DNA of 44,500 nucleotides from Mucilaginibacter sp. UBA5151 (GTDB lineage Bacteria > Bacteroidota > Bacteroidia > Sphingobacteriales > Sphingobacteriaceae), in NCBI GenBank assembly GCA_002413785.1, contig DHXR01000083.1, forward strand, positions 4,307 to 48,806, in the 5' to 3' direction. Shown in pieces: positions 9,341 through 18,192 of this stretch; position 1 is the first letter of the stretch, and each line of letters begins with the position of its first letter. The notes under the pieces are model-generated. The model worked only from the letters and a program-made list of their open reading frames with translations, ran no database searches and was not told where the DNA came from. The position numbers were made by a program, and so were the translations under genes.

Positions 9341-10417
9341 ATGGCATACGAAGAAAATCCTGAATTTTTAAAAGGGCGCGGGGCACAGGTAAATACACAT
9401 AACAAATTTTTAAAAAACAAATATGTGCTGGAGCATATTGAGGGGCTTGACGAACCGATGCTCGAAAATTCCGCTACCCAGCTTTTTGTTGAAAACCCAA
9501 AGAAAATTGTAAGCAGGTCAAACAGTCCCGACCTGAGCCATACGTATTCCATAAACCCCTACCAGGGCTGCGAGCATGGCTGCATTTACTGTTATGCCCG
9601 CAACACACACGAATATTACGGTTTCAGCGCCGGCCTTGATTTTGAACGAAAAATAATTGTAAAGCCGGATGCACCCAAATTACTGGAGCAATATTTTAAT
9701 AAAAAAAACTACCAGCCGGTATGTATCCTGCTTTCGGGTAATACCGATTGTTACCAGCCGGTGGAACGAAAACTGGAAATAACCCGTTCGTTGCTAAAGC
9801 TTTTTCTCCAATATAAAAATCCGGTGAGCATCATCACAAAAAACAATGTGATCCTGCGCGACATGGATATCATCGCAGAACTTGCAAAGATGAATTTGGT
9901 TCATGTTAACGTATCTTTAACGTCGCTGAACGAACAACTGCGGCAAAAACTTGAACCCCGTACCATAACAGCTTCCGGCAGACTGGCAGTAATTCAAAAG
10001 CTTTCGGAAAATGGGGTGCCGGTACGGGTGATGGCCGCACCAATTATCCCCGGATTGAACAGCAATGAGATCCCTGCTTTAATAAAGGCCGCTGCTGACA
10101 GGGGCGCATTATCTGCCGGGTTTACGATTGTACGGTTAAATGGCAGCGTATCCGAAATTTTTACCGACTGGATAAATAAAACCTTCCCCAATAAAGCCGA
10201 AAAGGTTTTGAATATGATCCGGTCATGTCATGACGGCAAATTGAACGACAGCGATTTCGGCCGCCGCATGAGCGGCGATGGGAAAGTAGCTGAATCTATT
10301 CATCAGTTATTTAAAATGGCCTGTAACCGTTTTTTAGCTGACCGGGAAATGCCGCCATTTAATTATGACTTGTTTGTACCGAATAAGGGGAAGCAAACCT
10401 ATTTGTTCGGGCATTGA
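9341..10417 (+). CDS. PA0069-family radical SAM protein
   Basis: Belongs to the family of SplB-like radical SAM proteins whose substrate is not established. The 358 residues have the cluster-binding motif CEHGCIYCYA with C77, C81 and C84, preceded by the family signature NPYQG. The later motifs SIITKNN and VNVSLTS fit the partial TIM barrel. It stands alone behind the two-component operon. Confidence 0.88.
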   Translation: MAYEENPEFLKGRGAQVNTHNKFLKNKYVLEHIEGLDEPMLENSATQLFVENPKKIVSRSNSPDLSHTYSINPYQGCEHGCIYCYARNTHEYYGFSAGLDFERKIIVKPDAPKLLEQYFNKKNYQPVCILLSGNTDCYQPVERKLEITRSLLKLFLQYKNPVSIITKNNVILRDMDIIAELAKMNLVHVNVSLTSLNEQLRQKLEPRTITASGRLAVIQKLSENGVPVRVMAAPIIPGLNSNEIPALIKAAADRGALSAGFTIVRLNGSVSEIFTDWINKTFPNKAEKVLNMIRSCHDGKLNDSDFGRRMSGDGKVAESIHQLFKMACNRFLADREMPPFNYDLFVPNKGKQTYLFGH

Positions 10418-10552
10418 TTTTTTTGTGCCGGTGCGGCGTACCGCCTGTGTATTAAGGCTAATTCATATTTTGAGGTGCTACTATTTTACTGCCGCCAATT
10501 TGTGGTTTTGTTCCGCCGATTTTATGTAATTACCGACCCGCCCCTGGCGGGT

Positions 10553-10702
10553 CAAATATTGGTAGCCCAACAAGAACAAGATTTTGCGTGCTGTCGGCAC
10601 GAAACTAACCTACAGTTTAAATTACCGGAATAATTGGAAGGCGGAGAGGTTTCGTGCCTACAGCACGCAAATTTATTTTCATTTGTTTTCTACCAATATT
10701 TG
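10553..10702. repeat. MITE/REP-like element with nested inverted repeats
   Basis: Outer arms CAAATATTGGTAG (10553-10565) and its inverse (10690-10702) enclose inner arms TTTGCGTGCTGTCGGCACGA (from 10583) and the inverse ending at about 10671. In the inner pair only one base of about 23 differs. No gene lies in it. The 457-bp gap (10418-10874) holds this element and otherwise nothing I can assign; GGCGCC- and CCGCC-rich palindromic pieces sit on both sides. Confidence 0.65.
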
Positions 10703-10874
10703 GCGCCTAATGGCGCCACGGGTTGTTTGTATATGAACTTATCCGCCAATGGCGGATCAAATATCAGTACAAAGAAGGAGAATATCTTACGTGCCGCAGG
10801 CTAATTTGAGTTAATAATATAAAATCCTTTACATAATTATTATAAAACGAAATTACCCTCACCCACCCCAAACG

Positions 10875-11393
10875 TCATAGAGCCACAAACTTTATCCACC
10901 CATCCCCCTCATACCCGAAAATAAACTGTTTGGGATTGATAATTTCGGCCAAAATCTCAATGGAATCAACTATGCACGGGCCGGGGCGGTTAAAATACCG
11001 GTTGCCGTCTGCTATATACACCCGGTTATTTTTTACTGCTTTCAATTGGTCAAAGCCCGGTAATTGGAGCAGCAGATCAATTTCATTCAGCGTGCGTTCT
11101 ATCGGGAAACCGAGGGGCATTATTATCAAAATATCAGGATCCTGTAAACGGATTTCACCCCACGACCCGTAAGGTGAATGTTCATCTGCTTCTGCCGATA
11201 CGGGAATGCCCCCGGCGATGCTCACCAATTCCGGCACCCAATTGCCTGATAATCTCAGCGGTTCAAGCCATTCTACACTGGCTATAGTTGGTTTGTTTTC
11301 GCTGAATTTCAGTTTATGACGGATGATGTCAACCCGTTCCTGCAATTCTTCAGGCAAATTATTGCCGGCGAAGGAAACTATTTTTATTTGCAT
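10875..11393 (-). CDS. Cobalamin-type substrate-binding protein, C-terminal lobe only
   Basis: The 172 residues resemble the second half of BtuF-like cobalamin/iron-binding proteins: EWLEPLRLSGNWVPELV, the Gly/Pro strand AGGIPVSAEADEHSPYGSW, DPDILIIMPLGF, and LKAVKNNRVYIADGNRYFNRPGP. Usual proteins of the family are about 260-300 residues; the N-terminal lobe and any signal peptide are missing. Upstream DNA (11394-11475) shows no continuation. It is either a truncated remnant or a stand-alone cytoplasmic lobe; I favour the remnant. Confidence 0.6.
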   Translation of the reverse strand: MQIKIVSFAGNNLPEELQERVDIIRHKLKFSENKPTIASVEWLEPLRLSGNWVPELVSIAGGIPVSAEADEHSPYGSWGEIRLQDPDILIIMPLGFPIERTLNEIDLLLQLPGFDQLKAVKNNRVYIADGNRYFNRPGPCIVDSIEILAEIINPKQFIFGYEGDGWIKFVAL

Positions 11394-11511
11394 ATTTTAG
11401 TTGTGCAAATGTAATTATTGTAACGGCATTCCCCATCGCTGAAAAATCAACTTAAAAGTAAAACAATATTGGTTTTTGATTGTACTATTTAATACAGCTA
11501 ATAAATCTACA

Positions 11512-12663
11512 ATGAAAACAATTGCAAAAATATTCATCTTCCTGTGTGTGACCTGCTTTGCAGTGTCAAAGACCAATGCACAGGTAAGTGTCGGCATATC
11601 GGTTGGGATAGCCCCGCCGGAAATGCCCTTTTATGTTCAGCCGGCCTGTCCCGAGGATGGTTATTTATGGCAGCCCGGTTATTGGGGATACGACCCTGAA
11701 GATGGCTACTATTGGATACCCGGCGTATGGGTGGCCCCGCCTGGGCCCGGTCTTTTATGGACGCCCAGTTATTGGGGTTATGAAGGCGGTTCTTACGGAT
11801 TCTACGGTGGCTACTGGGGCGCCAGCGTTGGCTTTTATGGCGGCATTAATTATGGCTATGGTTATGGCGGCTACGGTTTTGGCGGCGGAAGATGGGAGGG
11901 GGACCACTTCATGTATAACACTGCCGTTGTAAATATAAACAGAACGGTGATTCATAATACTTATATCGACCGTACTGTTATCAATAATCGTTATACTACT
12001 AACAGGCATACAAGTTTTAATGGCCCGGGGGGGGTTACCGCCAGGCCAAGACCGCAGGAAGAAGCGGCTATGAAGGAACGTCATGTTCAGCCAACTGCTC
12101 AGCAACAGTCGCTTCAACAGTCAGCAAGTAAAGACAGGCACCAGTTTGCATCTGTAAATCATGGCCGTCCGGCAGCGGCCGCTATGAACAAAGTTGGCGG
12201 ACGCCCGTTTAATGCACAGGGCCGTGTGGCAAGAACTTCAACACTTGGGCATGCAAATGCTGCACCCCAGCGCCGGCCTGCGATAAATACCCGCAATACG
12301 GGAAATACTGCAAGGCCTATAAGAAACTCAACAACAAGACAAACGCAGCAACGGGCGCAGCCACAGCAACGTGTGCAGCCACAGCAACGGATGCAACCGC
12401 AACAACGTGTGCAACCGCAACAACGTGTGCAACCGCAACAACGGGCACAACCCCAGCAACGTGTGCAACCGCAGCAACGGATGCAACCCCAGCAACGGGT
12501 ACAACCCCAGCAACGGGCACAACCGCAACAACGGGCACAACCGCAACAACGGGCACAACCGCAGCAGCGGGCGCAACCGCAACAACGGGCACAACCGCAA
12601 CAAAGAGCGCAACCGCAGCAAAGAGCACAACCGCAACCGCAGCAACGCGAAAAACACCCATAA
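11512..12663 (+). CDS. YXWGXW-repeat secreted protein with Gln/Pro/Arg-rich tail
   Basis: The protein of 383 residues (ATG at 11512) has a signal peptide ending TNA. A YXWGXW-type region follows with repeated aromatic motifs (YLWQPGYWGY, YYWIPGVW, LLWTPSYWGY). After it comes a Gly/Tyr-rich stretch and a polar linker. The last 100 or so residues are a tandem PQQRxQ repeat. Function unknown; proteins of this type are thought to be envelope-associated. The basic Gln-rich tail would be disordered. Confidence 0.8.
   Translation: MKTIAKIFIFLCVTCFAVSKTNAQVSVGISVGIAPPEMPFYVQPACPEDGYLWQPGYWGYDPEDGYYWIPGVWVAPPGPGLLWTPSYWGYEGGSYGFYGGYWGASVGFYGGINYGYGYGGYGFGGGRWEGDHFMYNTAVVNINRTVIHNTYIDRTVINNRYTTNRHTSFNGPGGVTARPRPQEEAAMKERHVQPTAQQQSLQQSASKDRHQFASVNHGRPAAAAMNKVGGRPFNAQGRVARTSTLGHANAAPQRRPAINTRNTGNTARPIRNSTTRQTQQRAQPQQRVQPQQRMQPQQRVQPQQRVQPQQRAQPQQRVQPQQRMQPQQRVQPQQRAQPQQRAQPQQRAQPQQRAQPQQRAQPQQRAQPQQRAQPQPQQREKHP
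12340..12650 (+). repeat. Tandem 15-bp coding repeat (PQQR units)
   Basis: About twenty imperfect copies of a 15-bp unit of the form CAACCGCAACAACGG encode PQQRx. Third-position changes (CCA/CCG/CCC, CAA/CAG) and alternation of GTG, GCA and ATG spacers are spread over the array. This is typical of slipped-strand expansion followed by drift, so copy number is likely to differ between strains. Confidence 0.85.
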
Positions 12664-12690
12664 ATTTCCTGAATCAGGAACCTATACAAT

Positions 12691-12724
12691 AAAAAGCCCT
12701 CCCGGTGAATCAGGAGGGCTTTTT
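12691..12724 (+). terminator. Rho-independent terminator after the YXWGXW gene
   Basis: AAAAAGCCCTCC pairs with GGAGGGCTTTTT across a 10-nt loop and runs into a T tract. It lies 28 bp after the stop codon. Confidence 0.85.
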
Positions 12725-12911
12725 GTTGTATATATTGTTAAAGTTTTAAGGGATGAAAGGGTAACCGAACAATTATTTAAAAAAGATTAAACGGCATGTG
12801 AAGCTACAGGCACAGTAACATGTTGAATAAATGTCTTGCCGTAATTTCTTTAAATAATGCGTAGCTTTAATTTCGATTTTGCCGTTTGGCGTTATTCAAA
12901 AAACTGATCTT

Positions 12912-13559
12912 ATGAAAATTACAAAAAATCTTATTTGTTGCTGCTTTATTACCTGCTGCCTGCTTTCCTGTTCCGTTTCAAAACACCATGCGGCAGATGG
13001 GTGGGTAGCCTTATTTGACGGCCATTCGCTGAATAACTGGAAGGTGGGCGATAATGCCGAAACATTTTCGGCAGACAGCGGGATGATTATCGTACATGGA
13101 AAAACGGCGCATTTATTTTACGTTGGCCCGGTGATGGATCACAATTTTAAGAATTTTGAATTCAAAGCTGATGTGATGACCCACAAGGGCACCAACTCAG
13201 GGATTTATATACATACCGGCTACCAGCAGGGCGGATGGCCGGCAAAAGGCTACGAAGTGCAGGTAAATAACACCCATACCGACTGGATACGGACAGGCAG
13301 TTTATACGGCATAGTGAATATAAAAGAGGTTTATGTAAAGGACAACGAATGGTTCACCATGCACATTACCGTACAGGGGAAAAGGGTTATTGTTAAATTA
13401 AACGACAGGGTTGTATTAGACTATACAGAGCCGGAAAACGTACAACGGGATAAAGGCGACGAACAGCGTGTACTTTCGAGCGGTACATTTGCTTTGCAGG
13501 GACACGATCCCAATAGCCTTACCTTTTTTAAAAATATCATGGTGAAACCACTGCCCTAA
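12912..13559 (+). CDS. DUF1080 (3-keto-disaccharide hydrolase-like) lipoprotein
   Basis: The 215 residues (ATG at 12912) start with a lipoprotein signal ending in LLSCS. The DUF1080 beta-sandwich follows, with the family hallmarks GWVALFDGHSLNNWKVG at the start, SGIYIHTGYQQGGWPAKGYEVQ in the middle, and GTFALQGHDPNSLTFFKNI at the end. Family members bind or cleave oxidised glycosides at the outer membrane. It is 17 bp ahead of the OmpA-like gene, probably co-transcribed. Confidence 0.9.
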   Translation: MKITKNLICCCFITCCLLSCSVSKHHAADGWVALFDGHSLNNWKVGDNAETFSADSGMIIVHGKTAHLFYVGPVMDHNFKNFEFKADVMTHKGTNSGIYIHTGYQQGGWPAKGYEVQVNNTHTDWIRTGSLYGIVNIKEVYVKDNEWFTMHITVQGKRVIVKLNDRVVLDYTEPENVQRDKGDEQRVLSSGTFALQGHDPNSLTFFKNIMVKPLP

Positions 13560-13576
13560 TTCGAAAAGATTGAGCG

Positions 13577-14467
13577 ATGAAACTTAAAAATTTACTTTTC
13601 CTGCTTATCATCCTGAAGGCAATGCCCTGCTGGTGCTGCCAGCGGGATACTACCAGGTTATTTTATGATATCAACAAAAAAGGGTTAACCGCCCGGCATA
13701 AAGTTACGCTCGATTCGCTCAGCCGTTTTTTAAGCGATACTTCTGCTATCCGCATTGTGGGTTTCGCGGATTATCTGGGAAAAAGAGATTCCAATTATAC
13801 CTTATCTATCGCCCGGGCCCAAACAGCACGAAATTATCTGTTAGCACTGCATAGCAATAATGTACGCATAGTTGCCGATGGCAAAGGCCAGGTTGATGCT
13901 GCAACAAAAAACCTTTCCGTTTTAGGGGAGCCGTTTAATCGCCGGGTAGATATCATTGTGGCAAAACCGGCCCCGAAAATTAAGATCACAGCCGCCCCTT
14001 TAAAAATGGCGACCCGTATAAAAAGAGATACGATAACTGTGCAAAGGAAGGACGACAGTGTTTATATCCGGATAAAAGATTTGCCAAAACTGAATATTGG
14101 GGACAGCGTGAGCTTTAAAGAATTAACTTTTCAGCCCGGCAGGCATTTTTTGAGGCAGGCAGCCGTCCATTATATGGTGGCCATAAAAGATTGTCTGAAA
14201 GCGAACCCCAACCTCAAGATAGAGATCCAGGGACATATCTGCTGCCAGTATAACAACAGGGATGGCCAGGATATTGATGAAAGAAAAAACAACCTTTCCC
14301 TAACCCGTGCAAAATTTATATACGATTACCTGGTAAGTGAAGGCATAAGCCCCGACAGGCTGCGCTATAAAGGTTTAGGCAGCAAGGAACCCAAAGTTTA
14401 CCCCGAACTAAGCGCCGATGACCAGAACCAAAACCGCCGGGTGGTAATAGTGGTGATTGGGAAGTAG
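13577..14467 (+). CDS. OmpA-family protein with tandem OmpA-like domains
   Basis: The protein of 296 residues has an N-terminal signal peptide. A degenerate first OmpA-like domain spans about 30-130 (SIARAQTARNYLLAL, LGEPFNRRVDIIV). A canonical second domain spans about 180-295, with IEIQGHICCQYNN, LSLTRAKFIYDYLVSEGI and RLRYKGLGSKEP, and it ends NQNRRVVIVV. Such domains bind peptidoglycan. No beta-barrel is present, so it is a periplasmic wall-binding protein rather than a porin. Confidence 0.85.
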   Translation: MKLKNLLFLLIILKAMPCWCCQRDTTRLFYDINKKGLTARHKVTLDSLSRFLSDTSAIRIVGFADYLGKRDSNYTLSIARAQTARNYLLALHSNNVRIVADGKGQVDAATKNLSVLGEPFNRRVDIIVAKPAPKIKITAAPLKMATRIKRDTITVQRKDDSVYIRIKDLPKLNIGDSVSFKELTFQPGRHFLRQAAVHYMVAIKDCLKANPNLKIEIQGHICCQYNNRDGQDIDERKNNLSLTRAKFIYDYLVSEGISPDRLRYKGLGSKEPKVYPELSADDQNQNRRVVIVVIGK

Positions 14468-14629
14468 TGTCGGGTCACCGGTCTTTAGCCGGATACATAA
14501 GTCGGTTTTTGTACCTCAATAACATGCCCGCCGCGCCAGAGGGTAACCCTGCATTTGAAATCTGATTAATCCTTTTTATCTTCACCACTTACCGTCAAAC
14601 AAAATGATTACTAATTCAATTGTACAACC

Positions 14630-15226
14630 ATGAACCCTTTAAAATACTTGCAGCGCCAGCTAATAAGGCTAAAAATAGATTTATTAACACAACGGACTTT
14701 TTTAGCAGGTGAAATACTTAGCATTGATAACGATAACATCATAAAAACAGTAAGCACGAATTATGAAGAATTAGCAATCATTTTTTTTAAACATTCCCCG
14801 GTTAAAGAAAATGATATCATTATAGATGTAGGGTGTGGTAAAGGGAGGGTATTTAGTTATTTGCTTTACAAAGGGTTGAAAAATAAAATGATCGGTTATG
14901 AAATAAATGAAGCCGTTGGCGATAAAACAAAAAAGAGGCTTGCCCGGTTTAAAAACGTTGAAATCCGGTGTGAAAACATATTCGGTAATTTCCCCGAACA
15001 AGGCAATGTCTTCTATTTATACAATCCTTTTAAAGAAGCCATGGTAACTGAATTTATGCGCCAAATTTTAAAAATAGCGGATAGGGAAACGGTCATTTTA
15101 TATAACAATCCGATTCATTTGGAAATTTTCGACAACAACAACTTTTCAATTGAGGTTTTTGACATACCTGTAACCAGGTATGGTTACAATTTCACATTTG
15201 CAATAATTAAGGTAAAATTCGGGTGA
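14630..15226 (+). CDS. SAM-dependent methyltransferase, class I
   Basis: The 198 residues contain the SAM-binding motif I IIDVGCGKGRVF, the acidic end of strand 2 (MIGYEIN), and NVFYLYNPFKE as a motif IV-like segment. No signal peptide. The substrate cannot be read from sequence. It faces the HEPN/MNT pair, converging with 16 bp between stops. Confidence 0.8.
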   Translation: MNPLKYLQRQLIRLKIDLLTQRTFLAGEILSIDNDNIIKTVSTNYEELAIIFFKHSPVKENDIIIDVGCGKGRVFSYLLYKGLKNKMIGYEINEAVGDKTKKRLARFKNVEIRCENIFGNFPEQGNVFYLYNPFKEAMVTEFMRQILKIADRETVILYNNPIHLEIFDNNNFSIEVFDIPVTRYGYNFTFAIIKVKFG

Positions 15227-15242
15227 GACGGAATGCAAAAAT

Positions 15243-15635
15243 TTAAGCGAATACAACCCGTTCAGTAACCAGGAAACGGACTTGAAGCGCCAACTGATAA
15301 TAGGCTTTCGCTTCCTCAACTTCCGGCAGTAAATTGGAATCGGGGTAGCACCCCTGTACAGCGTATGCATTAATGTTCAGCGGATCAATTGTTGCAAACA
15401 CCGGATCAAAGTTTGCACATTCCGACAGCAGGAAAATGATATTATGTGTCCGCTCAATGTCCAGTCCATGGTAAATGGGAAAAGCTTTGAGGTATTTTTC
15501 GATGGCTTGCTGGCAATGGAAACAGGCATTATCGAGAATCATGGGTTCTATTTCCCGCAACCGTTGGGCGCTCAAAAGGTCTTGCCCGGCTTCATTAAGC
15601 CAGGAGTCAATATACGCCTTCAGTGCAGGTGTCAT
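15243..15635 (-). CDS. hepT: HEPN-domain toxin-type protein (HepT-like)
   Basis: The 130 residues resemble the HEPN partner of MNT/HEPN modules: the helical core ACFHCQQAIEKYLKAF and the following ERTHNIIFLL. Known pairs are toxin-antitoxin systems in which HEPN is an RNase and MNT inactivates it by nucleotidylation, or carry related functions. The start overlaps the MNT gene stop by 4 bp. It lies close to the comM integration hotspot but outside the element. Confidence 0.85.
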   Translation of the reverse strand: MTPALKAYIDSWLNEAGQDLLSAQRLREIEPMILDNACFHCQQAIEKYLKAFPIYHGLDIERTHNIIFLLSECANFDPVFATIDPLNINAYAVQGCYPDSNLLPEVEEAKAYYQLALQVRFLVTERVVFA

Positions 15636-15952
15636 AAAGCGATCCCCTCCCTCACAGCTGAGCGGATAATGTGCCCGGGTAATTCCTGTTTTTGGCGTAC
15701 TTCATCTTCACTGTTTAGCAGCAGATCAACTGGCGCTTTAATGGCCTCAACAATTGCCCTGTCGAGCCGGGTACTCCAATAAACCTTCTCCCTGGGGGTT
15801 AATGTGGAAGTTGTAATAATCAGCAGATCGTAATCGCTGAAGCGATCCTGGTCGCCACGTGCGCGGGAACCAAACAACAAAATCCGGCACCCCGGCAAGC
15901 AGTATTCTACCGTCTGCCGGATTGTATTATATGTTGTTTTGCTTTCCATCAA
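15632..15952 (-). CDS. mntA: MNT-domain nucleotidyltransferase (MntA-like antitoxin)
   Basis: The 106 residues have the exact minimal nucleotidyltransferase signature GSx10DxD: G28-S29, then D40 and D42 (FGSRARGDQDRFSDYD). In characterised systems MntA adds AMP units to a tyrosine of HepT, silencing it. It is the first gene of the pair, overlapping hepT by 4 bp. Target residues in this HEPN are not certain. Confidence 0.88.
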   Translation of the reverse strand: MMESKTTYNTIRQTVEYCLPGCRILLFGSRARGDQDRFSDYDLLIITTSTLTPREKVYWSTRLDRAIVEAIKAPVDLLLNSEDEVRQKQELPGHIIRSAVREGIAL

Positions 15953-16032
15953 TCAAATATACAAATTCGCCGGAAGAAAGAACCGATTAAAAATTTAACA
16001 TCCCAAAGCAAAACCCCATGCCATTTTTCAAC

Positions 16033-16422
16033 TGTCCGATTTTTCCGGACACTAACAGGCAAGCAAAAAACTTAAAATTATAGGATAAGGAAGTTGAAAA
16101 AATGAAATATTATCCAGTCATGCCCGCTCTATCAACTGTCCGATTTTTTCGGACAGTTACCCTATATGTTGCACCAGCAATTTGCCGTTCTTCGATTTTT
16201 AGTTGTACGATATTTTCGTACAACTGACTTCTCCCCTGGTGCGATGCAGCGCAGGTCAAAAGCGTGGCGTTCTTGGGAGTGATCTTCAAAGGGCTTCCAT
16301 TCTCTTTCGCCGTTGTTGGAGTTGTCTCCAACAACATGGACCGTTTTTGATGCAGGAATTCGCGAGCCGGCATTATACGTCATTTTAACATATCGGTACT
16401 TGTTGGTGACAACACCAACAAG
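16033..16422. repeat. Cluster of five small perfect hairpins
   Basis: Five perfect inverted repeats lie within 390 bp: 16033-16051 (TGTCCG stem), 16134-16158 (AACTGTCCGA), 16201-16225 (AGTTGTACGA), 16312-16335 (GTTGTTGGA) and 16399-16422 (CTTGTTGGTG), each with a 4-7-nt loop. The first two share a stem, and the third differs from the second on both sides in a compensating way. The stretch 15953-16433 holds no convincing gene. Confidence 0.7.
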
Positions 16423-16433
16423 GGCATAGAATA

Positions 16434-17051
16434 TTATTCCCCTTTCTTATCAACACTGTCAACACGACGTTGATAAATAGTCGCGCAATCTTTAACTATA
16501 TGGACGAAAATATTATTTTGCTCATCTTTCGGCAAAGCAAAATCGTCAATATATTGCTGTCTGGTCATTTTCTTCATTATCATATCCACCGAACACGTAC
16601 AATAATCAACTATTAATTGGGGATGTTTTTTGTCTTTTGAGCTGAGGCCAGTTATATAAATCTTTAAAAGTTTTGCCTTGTCTTTATCAGTCCATCTGCT
16701 ATTTTCAACCCTGCTATTAAGACGGTACATGTTCGGATCATGCCAAATTAAATTATATAATCCATACAGGATCATAAAGATTGAGCCAACCTTCCATAAT
16801 TTGCCTCGCTTTTTTAATAATTCATCGACTGTAACTTGTTGCTCCTCGGTTTTGTACTTTGGCTTATAAATCTTAAAAGAAAGCAGGAATGAATACAGAC
16901 CACCAAGGAAAAAACCAGACCCAAAAATGAATGGCAAGTAATTATATATCGAAGCCTCAATTGGTTGGTAAAGAATATAAACTGCAAATAAAAGACCCAA
17001 TAAAATCGCGATTATAATAATACCTACCCTTTTGTTGTAATCAAGTTTCAT
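16434..17051 (-). CDS. Membrane protein of unknown function
   Basis: The 205 residues have three hydrophobic segments (about 9-27, 36-58 and 90-105). A soluble C-terminal part contains a CTCSVDMIMKKMT stretch and a final Cys (VKDCATIYQRR). The cysteines could form disulfides or bind metal if this part is extracytoplasmic. No family recognised. It lies between the hairpin cluster and comM. Confidence 0.65.
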   Translation of the reverse strand: MKLDYNKRVGIIIIAILLGLLFAVYILYQPIEASIYNYLPFIFGSGFFLGGLYSFLLSFKIYKPKYKTEEQQVTVDELLKKRGKLWKVGSIFMILYGLYNLIWHDPNMYRLNSRVENSRWTDKDKAKLLKIYITGLSSKDKKHPQLIVDYCTCSVDMIMKKMTRQQYIDDFALPKDEQNNIFVHIVKDCATIYQRRVDSVDKKGE

Positions 17052-17239
17052 ATAGTTTGTGTTTTAATTTTCTAAACCGGGTATAAAATTAATTCATAAT
17101 ACCTAAGCTTTTGGTTTAACCCTAATTCGCCCAGCGCGTTCTATCCAAACTTCCTAAACATCGAATAATGAATGCCAAATATTCTACTCAGAAGTCTAAA
17201 CTTCATTATTCATCATTCAATATTCATTATTCAGCATAC

Positions 17240-17725
17240 CTACCCCGCCCAGCCCTCTCTATCCAAACTCCTGAAATTTATCGCCTCTGCCAAATGCTCC
17301 AACTCTATTTCCTCCGTGCCGGCCAGGTCGGCGATGGTGCGGGATACTTTTAATATCCTGTCATAAGCACGGGCGGATAGCCCCAGTTTTTCCATCGCTT
17401 TTTTGAGCAGGTTTTGCCCGGCTTCGCTTATTTTGCAGATGTCGCGCACCATTTGGGGGCTCATCTGGGCGTTGGCATGCAGGTCGGGTTTGTTGCCGAA
17501 ACGTTCGGCTTGTATGTCCCTTGCTTTTATTACGCGGTCGCGGATAAACTCACTTTTTTCGGCAAGACGGTCGCTGGCCAGTTCAGTAAAGTTTACCGGG
17601 GTTACTTCTACATGCAGGTCGATTCGGTCCAGTAGCGGGCCGGATATTTTACTTAAATATTTTTGTACGGTGCCCGGCGGGCAGATACATTCTTTGTCCG
17701 GGTGGTTAAAATAGCCGCATGGGCA
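17240..17725 (-). pseudogene. comM: comM (yifB) 3' part, separated from its 5' part by the element
   Basis: Encodes the C-terminal third of a ComM/YifB Mg-chelatase-like AAA+ protein, from CPCGYFNHPD to the C-terminus (SLDREGWAG). It matches residues 353 onward of the intact copy at 25,912-27,453. The matching 5' part is at 43,426-44,480 on the same strand. Joining the halves gives A-S-M-N-P-C-P-C-G in frame, so the gene was interrupted, not decayed. A reading frame continues leftward out of the element (ATG at 17791) into this fragment, but that N-terminus is element sequence and not ComM. Confidence 0.93.
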
Positions 17726-17745
17726 TGGCGGTGAGAACATTTCTC
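17704..17745. other. attL, left end of the integrated element
   Basis: Outer half (17704-17723) is comM sequence; CA at 17724-17725 is the probable crossover dinucleotide; the inner arm (17726-17745) begins TGGCGGTGAGAAC. That arm is the inverse of the arm in attR at 16 of 20 positions. GG at 17727-17728 also has a match in attR and would give an equally open comM frame, but only CA centres the attP palindrome. Confidence 0.8.
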
Positions 17746-18192
17746 CCACAGACGAAAAAGGTGCGAAAACCGAAAACCCTGGAATATTCATTATTTCCGA
17801 AAACAGTTGGTGAGCATATCCGCAAGATACGGATTGAACGGGAGTTATCGCAAAGGGAAGTGTCGAAGCAGATAGGTGTTAGTGAGGATTCAGTCACCTA
17901 TTGGGAAAAGGGCAGGTTTGTTCCGCAAGTGCAACGCTACCCCGCGATAATCGCATTTCTCGGATACTACCCCTTCACCCATGAGACGCAGACCATTGCG
18001 GGCAAGCTAAGGCAGCTGCTGAACTGTAACGGCTGGAGCCATAAAGAATGTGCAAAAGCGTTGGCGATTGATATCGGCACCATCAAACGGATACTGCGCG
18101 GCAAAATAACGATGACAAGAAAAATTACCGCCATCATAGAATTGTGGTTGCAGTTACCGGACTCCCTAAAACAGCAATACCGCCCTCTATGA
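17725..18192 (+). CDS. XRE-type HTH protein at the left end of the element
   Basis: The 155 residues (ATG at 17725, another at 17719 inside host comM) have an XRE helix-turn-helix at about 30-80 (SQREVSKQIGVSEDSVTYWEKG). A second HTH-like segment lies at about 110-135 (SHKECAKALAIDIGTIKRILRG). The start codon overlaps the crossover CA, so integration changes everything upstream of it. In the circular form the recombinase gene reads straight into this frame. In the integrated form it has no clear ribosome-binding site or promoter of its own, so its expression may depend on state. Confidence 0.8.
   Translation: MAVRTFLPQTKKVRKPKTLEYSLFPKTVGEHIRKIRIERELSQREVSKQIGVSEDSVTYWEKGRFVPQVQRYPAIIAFLGYYPFTHETQTIAGKLRQLLNCNGWSHKECAKALAIDIGTIKRILRGKITMTRKITAIIELWLQLPDSLKQQYRPL

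Noticed and set aside
12340..12650. Possible CRISPR array
   Set aside because: The repeats are contiguous 15-bp coding units without spacers.
12159..12689. Long open frames in reverse, rich in Cys-Gly-Cys or Leu-Arg
   Set aside because: They are the shadow of the 15-bp PQQR repeat of the forward gene.
16110..16388. Two overlapping leftward open frames of 87 and 73 codons
   Set aside because: They run through three of the perfect hairpins and have no recognisable domain or start signal. The hairpins explain the sequence better.
16033..16422. Possible integron cassette array or CRISPR
   Set aside because: Hairpins have 4-7-nt loops and different stems, no attC-type R/L boxes, no cassette genes between them, and no repeat-spacer pattern.
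17240..17791. Possible independent short protein starting MNIPGFSVFAPF
   Set aside because: The first part is element sequence read backwards through attL; the rest is the comM fragment. It is a junction artefact.
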